DNA of 44,504 nucleotides from Streptomyces corallincola (GCF_019104725.1 NZ_JAHRXF010000049.1:1-44504); one strand, 5' to 3'; positions 8,450 to 16,424 are shown, numbered from the stretch's first letter. The notes: generated by a model from the sequence alone, not told the origin. Numbers and translations are program-made.

Positions 8450-9157
8450 CTATGGAAGCGACAGGCGTCCCGTGTGCGAGGCCCTGCGGGCGGCCGCGAG
8501 CAGCGCGTGGATCTGGGGGCCGACATGATCGACGTGCTGGACGGGAGTGCGGAAGGGCAGCCGCACGTCCCGGTGGGCGCGGGGGTCTTCGAGGCGCAGG
8601 GTCAGGCCGTGGCGATCGACGGCGACGGGGAGGACGCGACGCACTCCGGCGGGCGGTGCGGGCCGGACCAGGCGGAGCAGCAGGGGCACCAACTCGGCGT
8701 GCTCGTCCACGAGATGGGTGAGCATGCCCGCCTCGCAGGTGGCGAGGGGGTCGGGTTCGGCGGTCTCCAGTTCCCGGAGCGTCACGAAGGAGCGTCCGCC
8801 CGCGTCCTCCAGTACGGCCTGCCCGAACTCGACACACGTGCTGTCCCCGGCCGTCGTGTCGTACGGCCTGGCCAGCAGCCCGGTGAGGGTGACACGGGCG
8901 CGCAGCCGGTCCCGTACGGGGGTCGGGGCGATGTCGGTGAATTCGAGCCGCACGGGGACGGGGTTGGACGGGCGCGGCCCGGTGCCCTCGTACGGCGGGT
9001 GCAGATGGACGTGGCCCATCGCACCGGTGCCGTCGAGGCGGCGGACCTCGTGACGCCGTCCGTCGCTCACCACGGTCATCGAGTGGGCGGCGGCCAGGAT
9101 CGAACGGACGCGCTCGGCGGCCGTCGGAACCGTGACGGGAATGGGGGTACGACGCAT
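8450..9157 (-). CDS. DUF2470 domain protein, iron-regulated
   Basis: A 235-residue cytoplasmic protein. The C-terminal part (VDRHGLTLRLEDPRAHRDVR, about residues 180-200, followed by LPF) and the middle EAGMLTHLVDEHAELV segment match DUF2470, the domain that forms the tail of HugZ-type heme oxygenases and FMN split-barrel proteins. A link to heme or siderophore iron is therefore reasonable inference, but no catalytic FMN site is evident. The ATG at 9157 follows GGGAGGG with good spacing. The iron box 26 bases upstream implies induction by iron starvation. First gene of a likely two-gene operon. Confidence 0.8.
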   Translation of the reverse strand: MRRTPIPVTVPTAAERVRSILAAAHSMTVVSDGRRHEVRRLDGTGAMGHVHLHPPYEGTGPRPSNPVPVRLEFTDIAPTPVRDRLRARVTLTGLLARPYDTTAGDSTCVEFGQAVLEDAGGRSFVTLRELETAEPDPLATCEAGMLTHLVDEHAELVPLLLRLVRPAPPAGVRRVLPVAVDRHGLTLRLEDPRAHRDVRLPFRTPVQHVDHVGPQIHALLAAARRASHTGRLSLP

Positions 9158-9182
9158 CCGGCCCTCCCGGAGCCCGAGTGAC

Positions 9183-9201
9183 TTAGGTATGCCTAACCTA
9201 A
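9183..9201 (-). promoter_or_regulatory. Iron box (DmdR/IdeR operator) of the DUF2470 operon
   Basis: TTAGGTATGCCTAACCTAA matches the 19-bp DmdR/IdeR palindrome with one imperfect pair region. It lies 26-44 bases upstream of the DUF2470 ATG on the minus strand. The adjacent genes to the right read in the same direction and end at 9273, so the site can only serve the DUF2470 operon. Confidence 0.9.
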
Positions 9202-9272
9202 CCCATGACTCCGGAAGGTGACCAGGAGGCGCCCCACCCGCGAGGCCCCCTCCCGGGCCGCCCCGTCCGCCC

Positions 9273-9647
9273 TCAGCCCCAGAACGCCTGCGCCAGCGCC
9301 GCCCCGGTGAACGCGGCCCCGAGCCCCGCCACGATGCTCCCCACCCCGTTGGCCACGGCGAAGAACGTCGCTCCGCCCTCCGCGAGCCGCAGCGTCTCGT
9401 ACGACAGCGTGGAGTACGTCGTGAGCGCTCCGCACAGCCCCGTGCCGATCAGGAGCTGCACGTTCGAGGGGACGGCGCCCGCCAGGACCGCGCCCGTGAT
9501 CAGTCCGAGGGTGAGGCAGCCGACGACATTGACGGTGAAGGTGCCCCAGGGGAACACGGTGTCGTGCCGGGACTGCACGGCCCGGTCGGTGAGGTAACGG
9601 AGGGGGGCGCCGACCACGGCCCCGGCGATGACCAGCAGCCAGTTCAC
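9273..9647 (-). CDS. crcB: CrcB-family fluoride channel subunit (second copy)
   Basis: A 124-residue, four-helix Fluc/CrcB protein. GTFTVNVVGC (second-helix Asn motif) and the LTTYSTLS break motif are present. In Actinobacteria two CrcB paralogues often form a heterodimer exporting fluoride. The GTG at 9647 follows GGAGGAG with 6 bases of spacing and overlaps the DUF190 stop (GTGA), so translation is coupled. The gene is last in the three-gene operon. Confidence 0.9.
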   Translation of the reverse strand: MNWLLVIAGAVVGAPLRYLTDRAVQSRHDTVFPWGTFTVNVVGCLTLGLITGAVLAGAVPSNVQLLIGTGLCGALTTYSTLSYETLRLAEGGATFFAVANGVGSIVAGLGAAFTGAALAQAFWG

Positions 9648-9997
9648 GAGCGCTCCTCCGCGCCTCGGCCGACGTAGCGGATGACCTCGCAGTCGTCGAG
9701 GATCACCAGCCCCTCCCCGACCAGTTCGTCCAGTTCGGGCAGGAAGGCGCGGACGCGTTCCTCGGTGTCCACGATGAAGATCGCCACGGGCAGGTCCTCG
9801 CTGAGCGAGAGCAGTCGGCTGGTGTGGATCAGTGTGCTCGCCCCGAACCCCTCGATGCCCCGGAACACGCTGGCCCCGGCGAGCCCGGCGGCGTGGGCGC
9901 GGTGCACGATCTCGGAGTACAGGGGCTTGTGGTGCCAGGTGTCGTTCTCGCCGACGAAGATCGTCGCGCGCAGCGCGGTTCCGGTCAGCCTCGTCAT
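9644..9997 (-). CDS. DUF190 domain protein between two crcB genes
   Basis: A 117-residue protein matching DUF190, a small alpha/beta ferredoxin-like domain seen beside crcB genes: GTALRATIFVGENDTWHHKP at the start, GASVFRGIEGFG in the middle and the DLPVAIFIVDTEERV strand. The ATG at 9997 overlaps the upstream crcB stop (ATGA) and its own stop overlaps the downstream crcB start, so all three are translationally coupled. Its role is unknown; position suggests a regulator or accessory of the fluoride channel. Confidence 0.88.
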   Translation of the reverse strand: MTRLTGTALRATIFVGENDTWHHKPLYSEIVHRAHAAGLAGASVFRGIEGFGASTLIHTSRLLSLSEDLPVAIFIVDTEERVRAFLPELDELVGEGLVILDDCEVIRYVGRGAEERS

Positions 9998-10479
9998 GAC
10001 TGCCTCCACTTGATCGCCCGGCGGGCGAGGTTGGCCGTGGTCCAGACGGCCGCGAGCGCGGCGAGCATGGTCCCGGCCAGGTACAGCAGGCCGGTACCGG
10101 CCCGCCCGTGGCCGAACAGGCGCTGGATGTCCACCGCGTACGTGGAGAACGTGGTGAAGCCGCCGAGCACACCGGTGCCGAAGAACGGCCGGACCAGGCG
10201 GTGCGCCGCCCACAGGTCGGTGATGATGACCATGAACACACCGATGACACCGCAGCCAATCACGTTCACCCAGAACGTGGTCCAGGGGAAGGCGTTCGAG
10301 GCGTCGGGCCACAGCAGCACGGCGCCGTAGCGGGCGCAGGCACCGATGGCACCGCCGAGGGCGACGACCGCGACCACCGGCACCTGTCCGTCACGCAGCT
10401 CACGCCGCTGTGCGGGCATCCGGAGATCGACATCGGGGTCGGTGGGTTCGTCACGCACTTCCGAACGGGCCTCGCTCAC
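9994..10479 (-). CDS. crcB: CrcB-family fluoride channel subunit (first copy)
   Basis: A 161-residue CrcB/Fluc protein with about 33 extra charged residues before the first helix. Motifs are TTFWVNVIGC (residues 67-76) and GGFTTFSTY (107-115), the latter with the Phe box expected for fluoride conduction. The partner copy has Leu/Tyr there instead. That is consistent with a functional split between the two copies, but this is inference. The GTG at 10479 follows GGGAGAG. It is first in the crcB-DUF190-crcB operon. No fluoride riboswitch was convincingly found upstream. Confidence 0.88.
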   Translation of the reverse strand: MSEARSEVRDEPTDPDVDLRMPAQRRELRDGQVPVVAVVALGGAIGACARYGAVLLWPDASNAFPWTTFWVNVIGCGVIGVFMVIITDLWAAHRLVRPFFGTGVLGGFTTFSTYAVDIQRLFGHGRAGTGLLYLAGTMLAALAAVWTTANLARRAIKWRQS

Positions 10480-10907
10480 ACAACTCTCCCTACTCGCACG
10501 GCGCCCACGGTTCCGGGCACGCTCCATCGCAAGCAGGGACCGTTGGCGGCATGTCACCGCGGTTCGGGTACGGCGGGCCCCACCGCCGCGCGGCCCCAGA
10601 AGTGACCGCAGGTCCCAGCGTAACCCGACCGGCCGAGGGCTTCCCACCGGGACCGGACGACGAACCCGGAGCGGACCCGGTGCGGGGCCGGTGCGGACCC
10701 GGCGCGAAGACGGTGCGGGGCTTGGGGCGAGGCCCGAAACGCGCTGCGGGCATGCTCGGGGCACGGTCCGGGCGCGCTTCCGGCGGCGGTCCGGGGCGCG
10801 GCAGGGCCCCACCGGGGGCACGCGCCCCAAATGCGGTTGCCGCATGCCGACCGCACGTGTCACCGTTCCCCGGCCCCGCCCCTCACCCCACGACGAGGTC
10901 GTCACCG
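10480..10907. other. Divergent intergenic region
   Basis: 428 bases between the crcB operon and the GNAT gene, which diverge. The centre (about 10630-10760) is a GC-rich, degenerate run of GGTGCGG / GGACCCGG words. No convincing small gene, promoter consensus or riboswitch was recognised, though promoters for both flanking genes must lie here. Confidence 0.5.
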
Positions 10908-11666
10908 ATGCCCCGCACCGCAGCCGTCCAGGAGTTCACCGTCGCCCACCTCGCGCGTCGGCCGGGCGCGGTCGAAGTGGGCGGTTTCGTCGCCGGTTTC
11001 GACCCGGCAACCACGAGTCCCTACGTCAACTACGCGACTCCAAAACCCGGTTCGGAGCCCACCGCCCAGGACGTCACCGCGCTGATCGCCGCCTTCCGTG
11101 AGCGCGGACTCGTACCGCGTCTGGAATTCGCCCCGGAGGCGGCGCCCGCCGTCGAACCGGCGCTGCGGAGGGCGGGGTTCGTCACCGAGGCACGGCACGA
11201 GGTGCTGCTCTGCACTCCGGAGACGCTGACCGTGCCCGCCGCCGGAGCCCCGGATGTCGAAGTCCCCTCCACCGAGGCAGAGTTCGCCGCTGTGGACGAG
11301 GCGCTGGCCGAGGCGTTCGGCGGGGAGTGGCCACCCTCGGCCGAGGGGGCGGCTCGGCTGCGGCGTACCGAGGAGAACGGCGGGGCGGTGCGGTTCGTCC
11401 GTGCCGGGGACGGGAGTTGCGCCGGTGCGGCCCTGTGCACGGCGCCCGCCCTCGGGACGGCGGAGCTGGCGAGTGTCGGCACCCGGCCCGCTCACCGGGG
11501 TCGTGGCGTGGCCGCCGCCGTGACGCACGCGCTGGCGCGCACCGCCTACGCGCGAGGTGCGGAGTCGGTGTGGCTGGAGTACACGGGCGAGGGGTCGCGG
11601 CGGGTGTACGAGCGGGTGGGTTTCCGGCCGCACAGCGGGCGCCTCTACCTGCGGCTCGACGGCTGA
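10908..11666 (+). CDS. GNAT-family N-acetyltransferase
   Basis: A 252-residue protein. The C-terminal half (about residues 118-252) is a GNAT domain with the acetyl-CoA pyrophosphate loop VGTRPAHRGRGVAAAV at 190-205 and the later YTGEGSRRVYERVGFR segment, typical of motif B. The N-terminal half looks like a second, degenerate GNAT-like unit. It transfers an acetyl group from acetyl-CoA to an unknown amine. The ATG at 10908 follows GAGG with 9 bases of spacing. It stands alone. Confidence 0.85.
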   Translation: MPRTAAVQEFTVAHLARRPGAVEVGGFVAGFDPATTSPYVNYATPKPGSEPTAQDVTALIAAFRERGLVPRLEFAPEAAPAVEPALRRAGFVTEARHEVLLCTPETLTVPAAGAPDVEVPSTEAEFAAVDEALAEAFGGEWPPSAEGAARLRRTEENGGAVRFVRAGDGSCAGAALCTAPALGTAELASVGTRPAHRGRGVAAAVTHALARTAYARGAESVWLEYTGEGSRRVYERVGFRPHSGRLYLRLDG

Positions 11667-11759
11667 CGGGGTCCGGCGCGGCGTTCTCGCGCGGTCCCGT
11701 GCGGGGCTCGGTGCTCGGGCGTACTCCGGTTACCAGAGGCTCCCCATCTCGCCCCGACC

Positions 11760-11955
11760 GGTGGCTCGTTGGGCAATCCCGTGGAGTGGTACGACTGGTC
11801 CGTCCACGCCGACTTCGCCGTCTGCTTCGCGGACTCCTTCGTCCCCGGTGAGAATCGGACGACCCCACTCCGCGACATGGCCGGGGATCTTCGCGGTCGG
11901 GTTCCCGATGGGCCCGGCGGGCCTCCCGTGCGTCCGGGCGGCGGGCGTTGGCGCT
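11760..11955 (+). pseudogene. Decayed remnant of an MHS-type (MFS) transporter N-terminus
   Basis: The frame containing 11769 reads LGNPVEWYDWSVHADFAV and then CFADSFVPGEN, the hallmark first-helix region of metabolite:H+ symporters (GNxVEWYDW, ADxFFP). The expected next block, FAVGFLMRPxGG, appears in the +1 frame from about 11893 as IFAVGFPMGPAG. This shows a frameshift, and the sequence then fades out. There is no start codon with a ribosome site and no remaining transporter, so this is an inactive fragment of about 65 codons. It accounts for most of the 331-base gap between the GNAT and prenyl synthase genes. Confidence 0.7.
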
Positions 11956-11997
11956 ATCGTGGCGCCTTCGAACACGGCTCGGAGAAGGGATGTCGGC

Positions 11998-12774
11998 GTG
12001 GCGATGAGGGCCCTGCGGTCGGCGTTGGAGGCGGTCTACGTACGGCGTCTGAACCACAAGTTGGAGGGCCTGCCCCGGCCGCGGCACGTGGCCATCATGC
12101 TCGACGGCAACCGGCGTTGGGCGCGGGGCGCCGGTCACCAGGACGTGCGCGAGGGGTACCGGGTGGGCGGTGCCAAGGTGACCGAATTCCTGCGGTGGTG
12201 CACGGACGCGGGGATCAAGCACGTCACGCTGTGGATGCTGTCGGACGACAACCTGCACCGGCCACCGGCCGAACTCGGGCCGCTGCTCGACATAATCGAG
12301 GAGACCGTGCGGCGGATCTGCGCGGCGGGCGAGCCGTGGGAGATCGAGATCATCGGCGCGCTGGACCTGCTGCCCGGCAACACCGCGCGGGTTCTGAAGG
12401 AAGCGGCGTCCGACACGCACGGGCGCGGTGGCCTGAAGGTGGACGTGGCGGTCGGCTACGGCGGGCGGCGCGAGATCGTGGACGCGGTCAGGGCGGCCTT
12501 CGACAAGCACATCGGCGCGGGCGGCGACGCGCGTGAACTGGCCGCCGACTTCGATCTGGAGCACATCAGCGACAACCTGTACTCCCCGGCCGGACACGAC
12601 ACGGACTTCATCATCCGGACCTCGGGCGAGCAGCGCCTGTCCGGTTTCCTGCTCTGGCAGTCCGCCTACGCCGAGGTGCATTTCGTGGACGTGCTCTGGC
12701 CCGCGTTCCGTGAGATCGACCTGCTGCGCGCCCTGCGCTCCTACGCGGCCCGCGACCGGCGGTACGGCCGCTGA
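11998..12774 (+). CDS. Z-isoprenyl diphosphate synthase, Rv1086-like (short-chain cis-prenyltransferase)
   Basis: A 258-residue cis-prenyltransferase. DGNRRWA (residues 36-42) holds the catalytic Asp36, and RTSGEQRLSGFLLWQ (207-221) is the diphosphate-binding signature. The C-terminus (WPAFREIDLLRALRSY) and the VAVGYGGRREIVDAV block read very much like mycobacterial Rv1086, which makes Z,E-farnesyl diphosphate, rather than the longer-chain UppS. The likely role is condensing isopentenyl and geranyl diphosphates for polyprenyl carrier synthesis. GTG 11998 follows GGAGAAGGG with 7 bases of spacing; ATG 12004 is the alternative. It stands alone. Confidence 0.85.
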   Translation: MAMRALRSALEAVYVRRLNHKLEGLPRPRHVAIMLDGNRRWARGAGHQDVREGYRVGGAKVTEFLRWCTDAGIKHVTLWMLSDDNLHRPPAELGPLLDIIEETVRRICAAGEPWEIEIIGALDLLPGNTARVLKEAASDTHGRGGLKVDVAVGYGGRREIVDAVRAAFDKHIGAGGDARELAADFDLEHISDNLYSPAGHDTDFIIRTSGEQRLSGFLLWQSAYAEVHFVDVLWPAFREIDLLRALRSYAARDRRYGR

Positions 12775-13084
12775 AGCATCCGGCGCGGCTCGGGGTGCGC
12801 GGCGGTCTCCGCTCCGTGGTGCGGCGGCCGCTCGCGGCAGAAGCCGAACTGCTCGACGGGCGGCCGTAGTCGGGACGGCGTGTTCGTCGTTGCTCCGGGT
12901 GTGGGACACGGGTGTGGGCACCGGGAACACCGACACACCGGAGGCGGGAGCGCCGCCTCTCCTCGCGTCCGTGTCCCGTTGGTGCGGTGGAATGGTGCGT
13001 GATCCGTAACAGGGGGATCGCCGGGGCCTTCGGGTCCGTCTCCGCATACGCACAGGGACGTCGGCGAGGGGCGGGGAACGGACG
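12775..13084. other. Intergenic region before the deacetylase gene
   Basis: 310 bases between two genes on the same strand. It is less GC-extreme near 12890-13020 (for example GATCCGTAACAGGGGGATCG), where a promoter for the deacetylase may lie, but no consensus is clear. No small gene or repeat was recognised. Confidence 0.4.
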
Positions 13085-13855
13085 ATGGCGCGGCACGGTG
13101 GGCGGGGCTGGCACGGCAGAGTGGTGGCGGCGGCGGTCGGGGTGACGGCGCTGGCCGCGGCGACCTCGGTGTGGACCGCGCAGGCGGGTCAGCCCCCCGC
13201 GCGGGGCGCGGAGCGGACGGCGGTGCGTCCGGCGGCACGGGAGGCGAAGCCGGTCTCCGCGGAGATCGCGCACGCCTCGGACGGCGGCGAGCACGCCGTG
13301 AACATCACCGTGGACGACGGCCCCGACCCCACCTGGACGCCCCAAGTGCTGGCCGTCCTCAAGGAGTTCGGGGTGAAGGCCACCTTCTGCATGGTGGGCC
13401 CGCAGGCCGAGGCGCACCCGGACCTGGTGCGCGCGGTGGTCGCGGCGGGGCACCGGCTGTGCGACCACTCGGTGGCGCACGACACCGGCATGGACAAGAA
13501 GTCCGAGGCGTACCAGGCGCGGCAGATCCTGGAGGCGGAGCGGCAGATCACGAAGGCGTCCGGTGGGGTGCGGCCGGTGTACTACCGGGCGCCGGGCGGC
13601 GCGTTCACGCCGTACAGCAGGCATCTGGCGGCCGGGCGCGGGATGCGTCCGCTGGGCTGGAACGTGGACTCCAAGGACTTCGAACGGCCGGGCACCGGCG
13701 CCATCGAGGCCACCGTGCGCGGCGAACTGTCCAACGGGCCGACCCTGTTGTTCCACGACGCGGGCGGCGACCGGTCCCAGACCGTGGCCGCGCTGCGGGA
13801 CCTGCTGCCGTGGCTGAAGCAGCGGGGCTACACGTTCGGTTTCCCGGTCCGCTGA
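13085..13855 (+). CDS. Secreted polysaccharide deacetylase (NodB/CE4)
   Basis: A 256-residue exported protein: a basic start, a hydrophobic segment at about 12-33, a short Ala/Pro linker, then the CE4 domain from about residue 70. Motif 1 is TVDDGP (Asp77 catalytic, Asp78 metal). Motif 2 is HSVAH (His128, His132 metal). Motif 3 is RAPGG (168-172), motif 4 contains DSKDFE and motif 5 is LLFHD with His224. It removes N-acetyl groups from a sugar polymer such as chitooligosaccharide or peptidoglycan. The family commonly has HTYTHP in motif 2, so HSVAHD is a variant. A GGGGAA-type ribosome site precedes ATG 13085. Confidence 0.88.
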   Translation: MARHGGRGWHGRVVAAAVGVTALAAATSVWTAQAGQPPARGAERTAVRPAAREAKPVSAEIAHASDGGEHAVNITVDDGPDPTWTPQVLAVLKEFGVKATFCMVGPQAEAHPDLVRAVVAAGHRLCDHSVAHDTGMDKKSEAYQARQILEAERQITKASGGVRPVYYRAPGGAFTPYSRHLAAGRGMRPLGWNVDSKDFERPGTGAIEATVRGELSNGPTLLFHDAGGDRSQTVAALRDLLPWLKQRGYTFGFPVR

Positions 13856-13861
13856 GCCGGG

Positions 13862-13880
13862 CCGCCGGACCTCCCGGCGG
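13862..13880 (+). terminator. Possible terminator after the deacetylase gene
   Basis: CCGCCGG and CCGGCGG form a 7-bp stem with a 5-base loop immediately after the deacetylase stop. There is no U-tract, as is common in Streptomyces, so it is only a candidate. Confidence 0.4.
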
Positions 13881-13944
13881 GCGGGGACGGACGGTTCAAA
13901 GGGTGGATACGTCAACGTGGCGTATTCCGAGCTGACTTCATCTC

Positions 13945-13973
13945 TTGACGGCTTTGGTGCAGACCTTTACGTT
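13945..13973 (+). promoter_or_regulatory. Promoter with overlapping DasR-like site
   Basis: TTGACG (13945-13950) and TACGTT (13968-13973) are 17 bases apart, a good sigma-70/HrdB-type spacing. Inside the spacer lies TGGTGCAGACCT (13955-13966), which matches 9 of 12 positions of the DasR-type palindrome TGGTCTAGACCA. It sits about 90 bases upstream of the secreted ThuA-lectin gene, which fits control by the amino-sugar repressor. The operator call is inference. Confidence 0.5.
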
Positions 13974-14062
13974 GCACCGCACGCCGGTGGTTCCGCCGCC
14001 GGCCGGTCGTGACGTGCATGCGCCACCCCCACCGTTCCGCCCCCACTCGACAGGAGCGTTCC

Positions 14063-15364
14063 GTGCACGGTGTCAGAGTTTCGACGACCCAACGCGGCCT
14101 GCGGCTTCTTCTGCTGCTCGCCGTGCTGTTCGGATTCGCGGCCACGCCCGCCCAGGCGACCGCCCGGCAGGTGTCCGCACCCTTCAAGGTGCTGGCGCTG
14201 TACAGCGGCGACTGGGACGCCGCGCACATCAGCTTCGAGAAGGAGGCGAACGTCTGGTTCCCGCAACAGGCCGCGGCCAACGGCTTCACGTACACCTCCA
14301 GCACCAACTGGGACCTTCTCGCCAACGGAGGAGTGAACGCCTACCAGGTGGTCATGTTCCTGGACAACCTGCCGCAGACACCCGCCCAGCAGAGCGGCTT
14401 CGAGTCGTACATGCGCAACGGCGGCGCCTACTTCGGCTTCCACGTCGCCGCGTACACCCACGAGGCCGAGAAGTGGGACTGGTACCACAACAAGTTCCTC
14501 GGCTCGGGCAACCACGTGAACAACACCTGGGAGCCGACTCCGGCGGTGCTCCGCGTGGAGGACCGTACGCACCCGGCCACGAAGAACCTGCCCGCCACGT
14601 TCACCGCGACCGCCAGCGAGTGGTACAGCTGGTCGAACGACCTGCGGAACAACCCCGACATCAAGATCCTGGCGTCCGTTGACCCGAGCAGCTTCCCGCT
14701 GGGCACCGACCCCAACCAGACCTGGTACAGCGGCTACTACCCGATCATCTGGACGAACACCAAGTACCGCATGCTGTACACCAACTTCGGCCACAACAAG
14801 ATGAACTACGACACCAACACGGCGCTGTCCTCGACGTTCTCCAGCGAGACGCAGAACCGGTTCATGCTGGACGGCCTGAAGTGGCTCGGCACGGGCTCCT
14901 CCACCAGCCAGCCGCCGACCGGCGGTCCGATCTCGGAGACGTCCTGGTACTCCGTGGCCAACACCGGCAACGGCGCCTGTGTGGACGCGCGGGGCGCGGG
15001 GACGGCCAACGGCACGGTGGTCCAGCAGTACACCTGCAACGGCACCAACGCCCAGCAGTGGCAGTTCAGGTCCACCGACAGCGGCTATGTGCGGATCGCC
15101 AACCGGGGCGACGCCCAGCAGGTGGTGGACGTCGGCGACCGCTCCGTGGCGGACGGCGCGGGGGTGCAGCTCTGGTCGTACGGAGGCGGCACCAACCAGC
15201 AGTGGCGTGCGGACAAGGTGAGCGACAACGTGTACCGGTTCACCGCGCGGCACAGCGGCCGGTGCCTGACGGCCGCCACGACGGCGGGCGACGGCGTGCA
15301 GCTCACCCAGCGGACCTGTGACGGCTCGGCCGCGCAGAGCTTCCGTCTGGCGCAGCAGCCGTGA
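14063..15364 (+). CDS. Secreted ThuA-like protein with ricin-type lectin domain
   Basis: A 433-residue exported protein. Residues 1-34 form a signal peptide. Residues about 40-280 are a ThuA-like (class I amidotransferase-fold) domain, beginning FKVLALYSGDWDAAHISFEK and including GGAYFGFHVAAYTHE. A Ser/Thr/Pro linker leads to a ricin/CBM13 beta-trefoil (about 290-433) with repeats AQQW, NQQW and AQSF. The lectin part should anchor it to polysaccharide. The catalytic role of secreted ThuA domains is unclear. The GTG at 14063 follows CAGGAG with 6 bases of spacing. The promoter at 13945 carries a DasR-like site, and a terminator hairpin follows at 15370. Confidence 0.88.
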   Translation: MHGVRVSTTQRGLRLLLLLAVLFGFAATPAQATARQVSAPFKVLALYSGDWDAAHISFEKEANVWFPQQAAANGFTYTSSTNWDLLANGGVNAYQVVMFLDNLPQTPAQQSGFESYMRNGGAYFGFHVAAYTHEAEKWDWYHNKFLGSGNHVNNTWEPTPAVLRVEDRTHPATKNLPATFTATASEWYSWSNDLRNNPDIKILASVDPSSFPLGTDPNQTWYSGYYPIIWTNTKYRMLYTNFGHNKMNYDTNTALSSTFSSETQNRFMLDGLKWLGTGSSTSQPPTGGPISETSWYSVANTGNGACVDARGAGTANGTVVQQYTCNGTNAQQWQFRSTDSGYVRIANRGDAQQVVDVGDRSVADGAGVQLWSYGGGTNQQWRADKVSDNVYRFTARHSGRCLTAATTAGDGVQLTQRTCDGSAAQSFRLAQQP

Positions 15365-15369
15365 CGCAT

Positions 15370-15403
15370 CCGGCCGACTGGCGGAAAACCGCTGGTCGGC
15401 CGG
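15370..15403 (+). terminator. Terminator hairpin after the ThuA-lectin gene
   Basis: CCGGCCGAC and GTCGGCCGG, then CGG and CCG closer in, form a long stem with a small internal mismatch and an AAAA loop. It begins 6 bases after the stop codon. Confidence 0.7.
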
Positions 15404-15428
15404 TGGGCGCCGATGATGGGATGGCGCC

Positions 15429-16424
15429 GTGCGACTGGATGCGACAACTGCGGTGGACCGGGGCCGTCACCCCGGAGCGGCGACCCCCTGGGACGACGAG
15501 TCCTGGCGGGCCGCCGCCTTCGCGTGGGCCGGGGAACGACTCGACGACCTCGGGCTGCGGCCCGTCGGCCCGGTGGGGGTACGGGTGCGGCCGTGGTCGG
15601 TGCTGGTCCGCCTCCCGGTGTCCGGAGGGGACAGCGTCTGGTTCAAGGCGAACCCGCCCGCGAGCCGCTTCGAGGGCCCGCTGACGGCCGCGCTGTCCCG
15701 GCTGGCCCCGGAACACGTCCTGCGTCCGCTGGCCGTGGACGCCGGACGCGGCTGGTCGCTGCTCCCGGACGGCGGAACGCTCTTCCGGAACGTCCCGGCC
15801 GGGGAGACCGGCCCGCGCGACTGGGAGACGATGCTCGGGCAGTACGCCCGCCTGCAGCGCGCCCTCGTGCCGCACACCGCCGAGCTGGCCGCGCTCGGCG
15901 TCCCGGACGCCCGCCTCCCCCGCGTCGCGCACCTCTACGACGAGCTGCGGTCCGGGGTCGCGCCGGACCCCGGGGTCCGCGCCACGCTCGACGCGCTGCG
16001 CCCCCGTGTCGCCGACTGGTGCGCGGAGCTGGCCGCCCTGGGCGTGCCCGACTCCCTCGACCACGCCGATCTGCACGACGGGCAGATCTTCCGGCCGGTG
16101 CCGGGCCGGTTCACCTTCTTCGACTGGGGCGACGCCAACCTGTCGCACCCGTTCTGCGTGGTGCGCGTCGCCGCACGCACGGCCGCCGAGCGGTACGGCG
16201 ACCGGGTCGTGCCCCGGCTGCTCGACGCCTACCTCGAACCGTGGACCGGGACCGGGCGGAGCATCACGGAGCTGCGCCGGGCGGCCGGGCTGGCCTGGCG
16301 GGTCGCGGCGCTGGGGCGGGCCCTGGCCTGGGGCCGGGTGTTCCCCGACCCGTCCGGGGTGCCGCCGCTCGCGGAGCACACCCTGGAGTCGCTGCGGGCG
16401 TTCGGGGAGGAGCCGCCGTACTGA
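15429..16424 (+). CDS. Aminoglycoside phosphotransferase-family (APH-like) protein
   Basis: A 331-residue kinase-fold protein. WFKAN holds the probable ATP-binding Lys73. The catalytic loop is DHADLHDGQIF (Asp214 catalytic), and FFDWGD carries the metal-binding Asp232. The usual HxDxxxxN has Gln219 in place of the Asn, which occurs in some phosphotransferase-family members but weakens any claim of antibiotic modification. The substrate is unknown. The GTG at 15429 has a poor ribosome site. It stands alone. Confidence 0.8.
   Translation: MRLDATTAVDRGRHPGAATPWDDESWRAAAFAWAGERLDDLGLRPVGPVGVRVRPWSVLVRLPVSGGDSVWFKANPPASRFEGPLTAALSRLAPEHVLRPLAVDAGRGWSLLPDGGTLFRNVPAGETGPRDWETMLGQYARLQRALVPHTAELAALGVPDARLPRVAHLYDELRSGVAPDPGVRATLDALRPRVADWCAELAALGVPDSLDHADLHDGQIFRPVPGRFTFFDWGDANLSHPFCVVRVAARTAAERYGDRVVPRLLDAYLEPWTGTGRSITELRRAAGLAWRVAALGRALAWGRVFPDPSGVPPLAEHTLESLRAFGEEPPY

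Noticed and set aside
10480..10620. Possible fluoride riboswitch upstream of crcB (GATGG near 10530 on the minus strand).
   Set aside because: The required GGnGATGGnGTTCnnCC and TGATG core blocks are not both present, and no closing helices could be found.
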